The notes below the pieces were generated by a model. The model made no database searches, was not told where the DNA came from, and saw only the letters and a program-made list of their open reading frames with translations. From assembly GCA_003024785.1 (NCBI GenBank), contig PUQB01000500.1, positions 121,973 through 185,972 on the forward strand: a DNA stretch of 64,000 nucleotides, in the 5' to 3' direction. The first letter of the stretch is position 1, and every line of letters begins with the position of its first letter. Position numbers and translations under genes: made by a program. Shown piece by piece: positions 1-22,091 of this stretch. Source of the DNA: Selaginella tamariscina (taxonomy: Eukaryota; Streptophyta; Lycopodiopsida; Selaginellales; Selaginellaceae).

Positions 1-50
1 TGCATCACACACAAGTGAGATAATCTACTGTACATTATAGAGATTCTTAC

Positions 51-420
51 CATGGATGTTGCAGGTCGCGCTTGGATCGAATCCTACAATGCTACAAAGC
101 TTGGGCAAATCCAGCATTCCTGCAGTGACATGATCATGGCTGACGTTCGAGGAAGACGAGGAAATCGCCTGCAGGCTGCACGCGCAGCTGGTGTTTAAGC
201 TCACCACATTCTCGAGCCCCGTACAGCACTCGTCTGATGGCGTCTCCTGCTTGGCTTGGACATACGGAACACATGGGAAGAGCAGAGATTGCAGCTTACT
301 GCAGTCTGGATTTGCCAAATCCGACGCTCCTCCCGTGAGGAATGTAGGCGATTCTGCTTCTTTTGTATGCTTGATCGTGAATGAAACTACTAAGAACAGT
401 AAGATTGCCTTCTTCTTCAT
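51..420 (-). CDS. Non-specific lipid-transfer-like protein, first exon (partial gene)
   Basis: Secreted plant lipid-transfer/GPI-LTP family member, thought to bind lipids at the cell surface or wall. The start at 420 (MKKKAILLFLVVSF) gives a clean signal peptide; an upstream in-frame ATG at 480 would bury it behind a charged stretch, so I prefer 420. The mature part shows the complete eight-cysteine pattern C-C-CC-CXC-C-C, with the CC in DECC and the CXC in SCAC. At 49-50 the minus strand reads CATG|GTAAGAAT, a good splice donor, so the coding sequence probably continues in another exon beyond the left edge; an open frame does run on to a stop near 25. A low-complexity SSSSS stretch lies before the seventh cysteine. 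Assignment to the eight-cysteine family is firm; lipid ligand and GPI anchoring cannot be judged. Confidence 0.82.
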
Positions 421-480
421 TCTCTCTCTCTTTGAAGAAACTAGGGTTCCTGAACCATCTGAGATATAGTCAGAAGACAA

Positions 481-545
481 TAGTCTATCCTGTATTTAAA
501 AACCCTCAAATTCTCCTGTATGAATCCATGTGCATTTGAATGTGA

Positions 546-579
<34 letters not shown>

Positions 580-952
580 AAGTGAGTATTCACACTTGGG
601 TGTTAAGTGTTTAAACTTTAAACTAAGATGGCGGCCCTAATATATATGTAATGTCGTACAGTTTGTCACGTGACCAAAATATTTTCCGATGCCACGTTAG
701 AAGGAGTTTTATTTCCACGTGTAAACCTGTTGCCACGGTGTATTTTTATGTACTTAATTAAAGGATGTAGAAGATATTATATATACCTACTAAGATTAAT
801 AATTAATTAATTAGAAATAGTATTTTAAATTTCTTTTTTCTTATTAATACAAAAGACATTAAAATTCTTATCACATTCCAATTTAGATAAAAATACTTTA
901 AGCAAATTCTTTCTTATATTTAAGTTGGTGGGAATCGACCCTAAGACATCTA
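481..952. other. Intergenic, AT-rich, with a TA microsatellite
   Basis: No gene seen. It separates the 5' end of the lipid-transfer gene from the 3' end of the MORN gene. A (TA)n run lies at about 548-576. Confidence 0.6.
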
Positions 953-2357
<1,405 letters not shown>

Positions 2358-2486
2358 CACTGGTAGTTACATATGACAGAATATGTGGGAAGTCATGTTG
2401 ACGGAATATTCCTCTGACAGAGATCGGATGAACGGAGATCGCCAGCAATTTTGGAACTAGGGTTTTGTGTTCTTCACTCTTTCGTC
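2358..2486. promoter_or_regulatory. Short bidirectional promoter between MORN gene and TRS130
   Basis: Only 129 bases separate the two start codons, so both 5' UTRs and any core promoter must fit here. A telo-box-like motif CTAGGGTTTT lies at about 2457, just upstream of the TRS130 start. Inferred from gene arrangement. Confidence 0.6.
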
Positions 2487-11776
<9,290 letters not shown>

Positions 11777-12351
11777 GTTGTAATTATATTTATTATTTAT
11801 TAATTGGTCCTTTTCTCTTCTTTATACTTGTATAGTATCTATAGAGTAAATAGTATCTTCTCATATATTACTAGGGCTATTTGATATAGTTAGTAATAGG
11901 TACTTCGATTTAGGTATAGTTGATAATATACTTTGATATTATTTAAGTTCTTCTATTATGGTTACCTATGTGTTAAGTAGCTAGCTTATTAAGTAGTCAT
12001 TCATATCATGTGTATAGGTATTTATTTAGTATATATATATATATTACTGTTTATAGTTATGTCAGTTCAATTAAGCAATACTTTCTGATCCTTTTCTTTC
12101 CTGCAGTTCACACTGTAAGTTTGTATGTTAATATATGTATGTATGTATGTATGTCATCTATATATCTATATATATGTGTATGGGCTTACAGATACACGCA
12201 CACATGTACATAGTAATATGAAGCTGAACAGACGGGTTGTATGCATCATTCGGTTATTTTATAAATAAAACATTAAGGAGCTTTTCAGTTGCCAGTAAAT
12301 TAAACACGAATTTATTATTGTTTTCTAGATATTTTGAACTGTTGCTTTCAG

Positions 12352-13111
12352 AAACTGACTATTTTGATGTACACATAAGGTATGGGCTACTAATCATTTG
12401 TTATATATTATATTATGGAGAATTTGTGTTATATTGACAGAAAAGATGATTCCAGACACGCAAGAAGGTACTATACTTTTCTTTTCTTATATAATTAAAT
12501 ATTTACAATAATATTAATGTTTTTGGTTTAATATTTATATATGGACTGATATCTTTCTTTCATACGTGAAAGCGCGTAAGGTGTTTAAGTGTGACACGAA
12601 GTCTACAAAGTGGACCGTTCGGCCACACGTTGCTTTCAACAGAGACTCTAACGTAAGGTATTCATCATCTTTCTAATTCATTAACTAATTAGATGTCCTT
12701 ATTAATGAGTTTAAGCATTAGTTAATTTGGAGTTAAGAGTGTAGTTTGCTACAGACCTTATATACATATGTTATGTGATGATAGATATATATGCATTCAT
12801 CGTCAAACACACATAACCGTGTAGTTGCATAATGTAAACACAAGCATTCATTGGTTACTATTTTAATTTAGTTTGATTATTAGTTAATGCTACGTGGAAG
12901 TCAAAGCGCGTGCCGTGTCAAGGTCTCACTCACTACGAGGCATCCTCTTCTCCTTAATTACCTCTCGTAGCAGCCTCTTACTCCCATCACTGTATCATTC
13001 TTCTCTACTCTAGGGAGGCAAATTTATAATCTTCATATAGTTTTGTGCATAATTTGAAGATTTCTCTGTCTGTAATTGGTTTTCTTCAGGCAGATCGATC
13101 AAGCTCCTAAG
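12352..13111 (+). other. Possible exons of an unrecognised spliced gene
   Basis: Between TRS130 and the next lipid-transfer gene (11777-13169) there is no long frame, but four short stretches have good AG and GT borders: 12352-12379, 12441-12467, 12573-12657 and 13090-13111. Read with one frame slip they give plausible, non-repetitive sequence (TDYFDVHIRKDDSRHAR, then KVFKCDTKSTKWTVRPHVAF). No start codon, stop or family is recognised. It may be a small gene, a truncated 3' end or non-coding exons. The rest of 11777-13169 shows nothing definite. Confidence 0.3.
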
Positions 13112-13169
13112 GTAAGTATGGAAGTTTGTAAGAGAGTAGAGAATCTAACCTGTATTGAGTGTCTTGTAG

Positions 13170-13864
13170 ATGGCATACGCGAAGGCACTGTTTGCGTTGG
13201 CAGTTGCGGTCCTTATATCCGTATGTGCAGCACAGCAACAGAATTGCTCGACACTGGTGACTAATCTGGCTCCTTGCTTGAGTGTTGTTCGATCCAACAG
13301 CACTCCTGGTGAGAACTGCTGTAACCACTGAGGACTATAGTCCAAACGAATATCACTTGCTTGTGTGAGGTTGCGAGTTCGGGGGCTGGTATTGTTAGCC
13401 TCCAGGATGCTCTTCAGCTCCCCATCAAGTGCCAAATAAAGAATGTCACCGCAGCGACCTGCGGCTTTGCATGTAAAGCTGTGTGTGTGTGTGTCAGCGA
13501 TCTTTCCTGTTTTGAAATATGTTAAGTCTTTATAAGTAGTTCGCTGTGTGTGTGTGTGTGTGTGTGTGCACACGCGTCTGCGTGTTGTGTCCTCATATAT
13601 CATATTAAAATATAACTCGATAATGTTTTTTATGTGAAGTGGTAGATGGTTTTTGTATATAACAATAAAATACACACGCACATGTGATAATATACAGACT
13701 TTTTTGTATATGTAACGAATGTGTTTATATTGGTCTTTATTACAGCGGCACCGGCGCCGGCGCCTGCAGCGCAGTCGGGAGGGCACACACCAGGTAGTAA
13801 CTCTGCACGGAGCACATACACACATGCGTGGATCTCTGTCTTGTGGTCACACTTGCATCAGTGA
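13170..13864 (+). CDS. Lipid-transfer protein, likely LTPG-type, two exons
   Basis: Secreted eight-cysteine lipid-transfer family protein. Exon 1 (13170-13472) starts with a signal peptide (MAYAKALFALAVAVLISVC); exon 2 (13746-13864) encodes an Ala/Pro-rich tail (SAPAPAPAAQSGG) and ends at TGA. All eight cysteines are present: NCSTL, APCLSV, ENCC, TCLCEV, IKCQ and ATCGF. The tail length and Pro/Ala linker fit GPI-anchored LTPG proteins, although the last residues are only weakly hydrophobic. A one-base slip just after ENCC (near 13330) separates the two halves of the domain, so a simple translation ends too early. Strand and splice junctions (GCAT|GTAAAG; TTACAG|CGG) are clear. Confidence 0.85.
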
Positions 13865-14141
13865 GTTTTTAATCTCTTCTTAGACTAGCTCATTTTGATT
13901 AATAAAGTTTATTTTGTGTGATTATATTATGTTTAATCAGATTAATGCGTGCTTATTACATGTACTTACGTATGTTACTTATGTATATAGTTAACATATT
14001 GGATTTTTTTTAATTATTTATTCCGTACACTGTTTTCTTATAGACATAAATTTAACGTTAATTGCTTAAGATAAATATCAAATATTGGACATAATTTAAA
14101 AAACCTGTAAGAATGAGTGAAATGCTATAATGTTATATATA

Positions 14142-14246
14142 GAAATGTTATTTGATATTTGAAATATAATACTCAATACAATTATTTAATATTGAAATGT
14201 TATTTGATATTTGAAATATAATGCTCAGTACTACATTATGTATTTA
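14142..14246. repeat. Tandem duplication, unit about 52 bases
   Basis: The segment beginning GAAATGTTATTTGATATTTG at 14142 recurs at about 14194 with few changes and continues into ATAATGCTCAGTAC versus ATAATACTCAATAC. Confidence 0.75.
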
Positions 14247-14301
14247 AGTAAAGTATAAATCATCTAATTAAATAAATATAATCATCTCCTTAACATTCTT
14301 A

Positions 14302-14761
14302 CAATTACATTTGTACCCCAGAAATTTATTATATTTACATATATCTATAGAAGTTTCATATATATATACCCTTCTAAAAATTGTATATTTACATATATAT
14401 CTTTGAAAAACTTTTATTTTGATTTTTAAAATAACAATATTAATTAAAAATATTTTTTCAATTCATAATATATTAGAAATGAAATAATTAAGTTTATTTA
14501 GTGTAAATATTAAAAATTGTCATAGTAAAAAATGGAATATTTTTTAAAATAATTATATTTTATTGTGATATATGTTTAATATGTTGTATTTTGGACCTAA
14601 ATATTTAAAATATAAATTAATTATAAATTTTTATTGATTTTTATTAAAGTTTTTTAATTTTAAAATTTTAAATTTATGAAGTTTTAAATTAAAATTTCAG
14701 AGATATATATATAAATAGGTATATGTAAATATGATAAATTTTAAAAGTATAAATGTAATTT
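14302..14761. mobile_element. Fold-back (MITE-like) element, about 460 bases
   Basis: The left arm (14302-14350, AATTACATTTGTACCCCAGA...) is the imperfect reverse complement of the right arm (14712-14761, ending ...AAAGTATAAATGTAATT) over about 48 bases. The inside is AT-rich and non-coding, with one further arm-like piece near 14370-14402. Size, long inverted ends and lack of coding capacity fit a non-autonomous DNA transposon. Superfamily cannot be told; a flanking target duplication is not clear. Confidence 0.55.
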
Positions 14762-17621
14762 TCCTTTTATTTAAAGACAAAAGGATATGTCATTAAAGTA
14801 TAAAAATATTATATTTGAAATATAAATGTAAGAATACTTTTTCATACTTGAAATATAAATGTGTTTCTATGTGTTTTCTTAAAAATAAAAAAAGCACATT
14901 TATATTTTCATAAAAATGTTATTTGATATTTAAACATTACTTTGAAACATAAAAGTGTTTTTTTTTTATAAATATAAAAAGACAAATTTGTATTTTCTAG
15001 AAAAGTTTAAAGTATTATTGTAATTATATTTAAATATCTTAAATTATATTTTGTTCAACTAAATGTCATACATTGGGCTCAAATGCATTAAATTATTTTG
15101 TTTCACATTGTCTCTTTATTAATCTTGCATTTTTATATATGTTCTTAAGGGTATATGTTAACTTAATAAACTTTTTTAAAGGGAACATGATGTCATTTTA
15201 TAAATTTATATTAAATTTAAACATTAATTTTATTATTCACCTTTAATATATGATTTCATACGAAAATTTATGGTACATTTTAATTCTTTTAGATTTATGA
15301 CATAAAAAAGTTGTGAGGTGTTATGTATGGATGTGGTAATTAGTTTAATATGATAAGTATTTGGATTTCATGTATAGATATTTAAATATAAATTAGAAAT
15401 TTTTTTCTTATGATAAAATTTTTAAATTAATTTAAATGCTAAATTATATGTGAAATAACATAAGTTAAATGTAGTTTGCTAATATTTAATCAGATTTAAC
15501 TATTTCTATAGTGCAAAATAATTATTTAAACTTAACCATAGTAATGCATAATAAAATGAATTAACCAAATTAATTGTACTTTTATAAAACTAGCCAAGTT
15601 AATTATTAGTGTGTTTATTAATTAAATGATAACCTCATAATTATATTTTGCTCATTAGATATTTAACTAAATACCTTAAGTTACTTGAAATACAGTTTTG
15701 TAATATCTAAAGTAGACTAAAAAATAATTTTCTAATTATTAAAAACTATGTGTGAACCACACAATGATAAACATTTTAAAATATTTAATTTATATATTAA
15801 ATGCTTAAGATGTTTAAAATATAAACATATGATATATATTTGAAAATGTTTAAGTCATATAAATGTTTAAAATATTTACATTAAGATCATATATGTATCC
15901 ACAGTGACAGGCTTTCACTCTGTACGTTCACATATATACATAATATGTGAATATGTACGTAAATGTTGGTGATAAAAATTTATAAAACATTACTTTTTAT
16001 TTTCATTAAATAATTCTTTGTATATCACATTTATAAGTAAGTGAAAGATAAATGTAAATTTCATATAACATTTACATAACATTTAAAACTAAATTAAATG
16101 ATTGGACTTAAAATTTAATTACATAACATGAAATATCATAAATACATTCATAGGATGTTAAAAATTTTAGAAAAGTTATTAAAAATGTCTTTAAATTTTT
16201 AATATTACAAATTACCCTTATAATGTTGATAATTAAGAAAATGACAATTTAAATAATGAATTTGTCGCTTGCAATGTGAGCAATGGCAGCAGGATCTTAA
16301 TGTGGAAGATTGCTGACAAAGCTGCTTAATAACTTTTTTTTTGTCTTATTATTTAATTACTTTTAAAAATATATTATTTTATTAAATTATGTTCGAAAAC
16401 ATATTTGACGAACTTTTAAAAAAATAACATTAAGGTATAAATTTTATGTATTAAATCATATTTTTTGCTTTGAAAGTTAATTATTGTTACTTATTATAAT
16501 TCGTGTTAAGCCTTTTTATGTAGTGAAAAACTTATAACTTTAAATATGTTTTAAATATTAAATAAAATAATAATTATTTACTTTCATATTCACTTTATAT
16601 TATTTTATAAAGTTGTTTTCACTTTCAACATGAATACATCTTAAATACTCTAATCATAATCATTCATATTAATTTTATATTCACTTTATACCATTTTATA
16701 AAGTTAATTTTGATTTCAATTTTAATGCTTTAAATATTAAAAACTTACCTACATTCTTTTTTTATTATTCATATTAAGAACATATGTACAAAAATAAATT
16801 AATCAATATATAATATCCAACGTCCCTCTTATTAAGTACTAAGACTTATGTAGAGTACTTTCATTTAAAACTAATTAAATAAATTATAAACATAAAGGTC
16901 ATTTGACATGCTAATAAAGACTTAGTAATTTATAATGCAAATATACTAATTTTTATTTACATTTAATTTTTTTAAATATTTTTTATTTAAATAAAATAAA
17001 CATTTATCGATATATGATTTCATAATACTTCTTAACCATATAGTCAATAATTTATAAAGTTTTTCATCCACACTACACTATAAGCTACATTTTCATTAGT
17101 CTATGTTTTAATATTTTATTTAATTTTCTAAACAAATTATTGAAAACATTATTTACATATTTTAAGAATAATTGTGAGATGTATAAAGAATGAGGAAAGG
17201 TTCCTCACTTTACATGTTTTTATTCAATGCTTTTATTTGTGGAAATAAACTATGTATATTTTAATATTTATGAAGTTCATGAAAATAATAAATTCATCAA
17301 GAAATTTTGCATATTAATTTTTAAAAGGATAACAATATAGTTCTAATTATAATAATAATAATGTATTAGTGCATGCTAATTATTATCACTAATGCAATTC
17401 AATTTTTCCACTCGATTACTAATACTTTAATATTTTACAAATTTAAAACAACATGATTGATGCCAATAATTTATTAACATAATATTGGTAAAGTTTTTTA
17501 AAAAAATATAATTTTTTATTCATTTGACATATACAAAGTTTGCAATTATAAAATTTTAAATAATAATAAAAATAACTTCTTTAATAATTTAACATATATA
17601 TAGATATCTTATGTATTAAAA

Positions 17622-17652
<31 letters not shown>

Positions 17653-20159
17653 TTGAGCTATATATTAAAACACAGACTTGTTTACGCATTTGTAATGTGT
17701 GTATTATAATCCACTATATATAAAAATTATGTAAGGATGTTAAGTGTGGTCCTTGTAAGTAGTTTTGCAATAATAATAAACAAAAAATTATAAAACTTAT
17801 ATTAACATTCACGAACATGTTTTTGTAAGAAAAATAATTTTAAAAAATATTAAATATGCTTTAATCTAATATTTATTATTATGTTAGGTGGCAATTTGAC
17901 ACCATTTTATTTTATAAACTTTTATTTCACCTTGGATTGTATAATATATTGATACATATTGTATGTTCTCAAGTGAGTATTTGAAATCCTCACAGAACTC
18001 TAGAGGCAATAAATATATAAGTTTTTTATGACCTTGTTTTATAAGTCACTGCTTTGTGAAATGCAGATTATTAATTATATTATGTAGTTATCTGAGATAA
18101 GTCTTGTAATTGAATAATAATAAAATTGCCTTGATAAAAACTTTAAGTACTAATATAAGAGAGACTATTAAAAGCATTAATATAAGAGAGACTATTAAAT
18201 AAGTAAATTTCTCATAATTTCATGTAGGTTTTACTCCTGCTTCCAACTAAGTTTAATAAAACAAGAATCTAATATATATAAAGAAGGAAAAAAGAAAACT
18301 AACTTAAAAATAAAGAATTTAAAACTAATAAATAAAAACCCTTTAAGATTCCCTTTATAAAAATTAATTCTTTTTATTATTATTCTTATTATTATTATTA
18401 AAGGTGTAACGTACTTTTATCCATTAGTATTCACATGCCCAATTATGAAGGTTATTAAACCATTAAATGTATTAAATATTTATTAAAATTAATATATGGT
18501 ATATATTGAAATATATAACCATTTAATTAATTATTAATAGATAATAATATTACAAATATATACACATAAACATTCAAAACATTTTTACATAATTAAAATT
18601 AAACATGACATCTTCTGCTCTACAATTAAAGTTGCATGAGTTATTTTAGTTATATTTCAACTTTCACTTCCAAATAACATTGTCCATGCCAATTCATTTT
18701 CATTTAATTAAAAACTTCATAACATACAACATTTTTAACATTAGTTCTTGAAACTCTTAAGAAAAAACAATATTAATTTTTTAATTCATTTTATATATAG
18801 CTTTTACATTATAAATGTTTTGAATAATAATGAAATAACATTGTCCTTTACAATTTAACATATACATATCATGTGTAATTAAAAATGATTTTTTTATATG
18901 AATTATTTTAAATCACAAACCTATTTATAACTCAATTGTGGTGTAGAAATCAATTGTTTTCACTTTTGTAAACTTATTAAAAATGTCTTTTATATATATA
19001 TATATATATAATGATGGTGATGTGCCTTGTTAATTTATTAAATTATGTACATAATATCAAAATGTTATGTGGTGCATCACTCTACACCCTTTTTTAAGCA
19101 TCCTTGAACAAATGAGAATTTGTATAGTAATAATTCTTAATAAATAATAATTTTAACTATTTAAACTAATTAAATTAATAATTATTTAATCTTTCTTATA
19201 AGAATATTTTAATATATTTCACTTTCAATTGTGTTTAATTATTAAAATTTTAATAATTAACAAGTTATTAATTATTCATATTTTTTATTTTATACCCATT
19301 TTTGTTTTAACATAGTTTGGTTCTTTTACTTGCTTTTTGCTAGGCAGTTCTAAGTCTTTTATCTTTGTAATCTCCAGCTTAAGAAACGAGAGTAGACATG
19401 CACCTCTAACAGGGAACCTCATTCATTATGAACTTACATAGATAATTATATGTGCATGCTATGGTGTAGAAATATAATTTTTCTATAAATCATTTTATAA
19501 AGAAGTACATAACATGTTATTTTATATGGTGTGAAAATGTAGAGATTTTAAAGATTTTATTGTGCGAAAATATGAATTTTTTATATATTAAATATAGAAT
19601 AATTTATGTGGTATGGAAATGTAAGGATTTTATTAAGTACAATGTGAAAATATAAATTATTTATATGAAAAGTTGCTCAAGTTATTTTATATAATGTAGA
19701 AATGTGAGAATTTTATTAAGCAAAAAATCCTTCATTTATTATAATTTTATTTTATTTTATGTTTTTTCATAATAACCACGTGACGTGGTGGTGAAAGAAG
19801 CTAATTGGAAACCTATATTGAATTAACAAGTTTAAACTCTAAAATGCTTTTATCTATAATCATTTTGCTTAAATTTTTAATTATAGAAACAAAATAAATA
19901 AAACATTTTTATGATTTTAAATTTAGTTTTTCCATGTTAAATTATTAAATTGCAGACCGTATTAAATGCTGCGTGTGTTCACGTGGTACCACGTGACATG
20001 TGTTTATAAATCCTCTTTACTTAAGAATCAGTAAACCTAATTAGTAAGGGAAATAAGGAAGGTCTGGGACTGACTATGAATGAAGTGAAGAGGTATGCAT
20101 AGCTCTGTCACATCGGAGTCTCCCATGGGTCGTCCTCAATGGTATCCGAACACATCAAT

Positions 20160-21022
20160 ATGGTACACAATGCAGGGAAATTCAATTACCAGCCAGGGCA
20201 TTCTTTCCGCTCTCTTCCCAAATAACTCCTGCTGCAGTAGGTTTCTTACGTCTTCCTGGGCTTGTTTGTGTACTGGATTATAGAAACGACTGGGAAGTGA
20301 AGATTAATGTTGGTAATCCAGTACTGAATATATGGAAAAATCTTGATGTTTTTGGGACACTGCATTTTTTGAACGAGCTAGCTACTTCATGCATGCGGTG
20401 ATACCGGGTACATGATTGGCATACTCACCCGTTCTAACGATTTGTTCTACTTCACCGAGTATGATTCCAACATTGGGAGGTTGATTAGTGGCTCGCCCTT
20501 CAGTTTTCAGAAGAGTAAAGACTGTAAGCCCTCAGAACGTGCATGGTTATTCAGCATGGACGGATGCTTATGATATGATCCAATATTGAGAACTGGCATC
20601 GTATGTTTATAATATGGCCTAGTGTACTTGAAGTTATCCCTGACAGTAAGGAAATCTATTGTACACCTTCAAAGGTGTTCAACTACTGTAAAAATCGATA
20701 CATCAATCCCAAGGCTGTGTGCATATATGAGGGATATGCAGAAATGCAAGTCTGGGAGGTTGAATGGAGCAATACTCCTTTAGAATGGAAGCTCATTCAT
20801 TTAAAAACTTGCAAAAAACATTATAGATCATCTTACTGGACTATTGAGCTCGTTGGAGATTACATTCTTTGGATAGAGTCACCAGGAGAGTCGATTCCAA
20901 ACGCATATACTCCTGTCTACTTAACAGTTCTTGATCTTGCTCGTCAGAATTGGGTTACATATCCCATTCTAGAGAATCTGTGCAGCATATATGGATTCAT
21001 CCCCAGCGCCCTTTGTCCATAA
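20160..21022 (+). pseudogene. F-box/kelch-like gene remnant
   Basis: The only coding-like segment in the 18-kb desert. The last 139 codons (20603-21022) are open, ending in TAA, with motifs such as MQVWEVEWSN, PLEWKLI, LVGDYILWIES and LDLARQNWVTYP. Upstream, pieces in other frames continue the pattern: WEVKINVGNPVLNIWKNLD near 20290 and LFYFTEYDSNIGRLI near 20440. 'NP...W..L' followed by 'W.VE....EW' is typical of the C-terminal part of plant F-box/kelch proteins, substrate receptors of SCF ubiquitin ligases. No F-box itself is found and the frame changes several times, so this is either a decaying gene or one hit by the same indel problem as its neighbours. Family call is tentative. Confidence 0.4.
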
Positions 21023-21887
21023 CTTGTTGAATTCTCTTTAATATACTGTTATTTATTTAACAACTAATAAACTTCATTTTATTTCATCATAAATATGTCA
21101 TTTGATAAATACATAATTTTATTAGGTGTTATTATTTAAAATTTAGAATACAAGGATTCAAAATTTTCAAATGTATAAATATAAATTTAAAACTTTCACA
21201 AAGTATATGTAAATTTAAATTTGGGTCATATATGATGAAATTTTTTAGTTTAAACAAGTTAATTTTAAAATGTAGATTAAAAAGAAAATTGAAAAATTAA
21301 ATAATGTGAAATATACAACACATTTCTTTATATCAATTTATCAATAAATAACAAACAAACAACATAATTTGGCTATAATAAATATTTATTTGTATATATA
21401 CTTGTAAAACTAATGCTAATATAATAATATTTTGACTAATCAACAATTGATTACATAATAAAATATATAAATGATTAAAAATAATTGGTTATGTTAATAA
21501 ATAAGTAAAGAATTAATTTAATAAAGTTTATCAAGGCTATGGTTAAATTTTCATGTGACAACATATACTTTCAAAAAATTTATATGTTTAAAAGAGTAAT
21601 TTTTATGTGGTATAATAAATTTAATAGGATAACATGAATATGTTTGATTTCATAAAGTTAAAGATTTAATTTCAATTGGATAACATTAAGTTTAATAATA
21701 AAAAAAAATTAGAAAGGTATATCTTAACAAACTGTTTAAATCATTTGTGTTTTTCATTTTACAATATTTTGATTCTATGGCATAGCTTTACAACGATAAC
21801 TTATCTTAAAAATATGTAATATAAAAATTAATACTTACATGACTTATGAATAAATCCTTTACGACATTATAATGTTAGTAAAAGTTC

Positions 21888-22091
21888 TTATTAATTACTC
21901 TAATAAATATGATTCAAATATATTTAATTTATATTTTATTTAAGTTTCATTTAATTATAAAGACTTCACCTATGTGTTTTACATCTGTGTAATGAAACTT
22001 TTTAATTTAGTAGAAATTCTTACTAACTAATTTAATGAATACAATTCAAATATGTTTAATTTATATTTCATTTAAGTTTTATTTAGTTATA
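21888..22091. repeat. Imperfect direct repeat, about 72 bases, two copies
   Basis: 21888-21960 and 22018-22091 share the same order of words (AATAAATATGATTCAAATAT / AATGAATACAATTCAAATAT, then TTTAATTTATATTT, then CATTTAAGTTT). Confidence 0.6.

Larger units (their letters stand above)
13865..20040. other. Extremely AT-rich intergenic desert, left part
   Basis: No open frame over about 60 codons and no recognisable protein similarity. Composition changes abruptly from the gene island at about 13.9 kb to long A/T-dominated sequence. It holds a tandem duplication near 14.15 kb and a fold-back element at 14.30-14.76 kb, listed separately. Confidence 0.8.

Noticed and set aside
191-469. Plus-strand frame opposite the first lipid-transfer exon.
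   Set aside because: Shadow of the minus-strand eight-cysteine protein, with no family resemblance.
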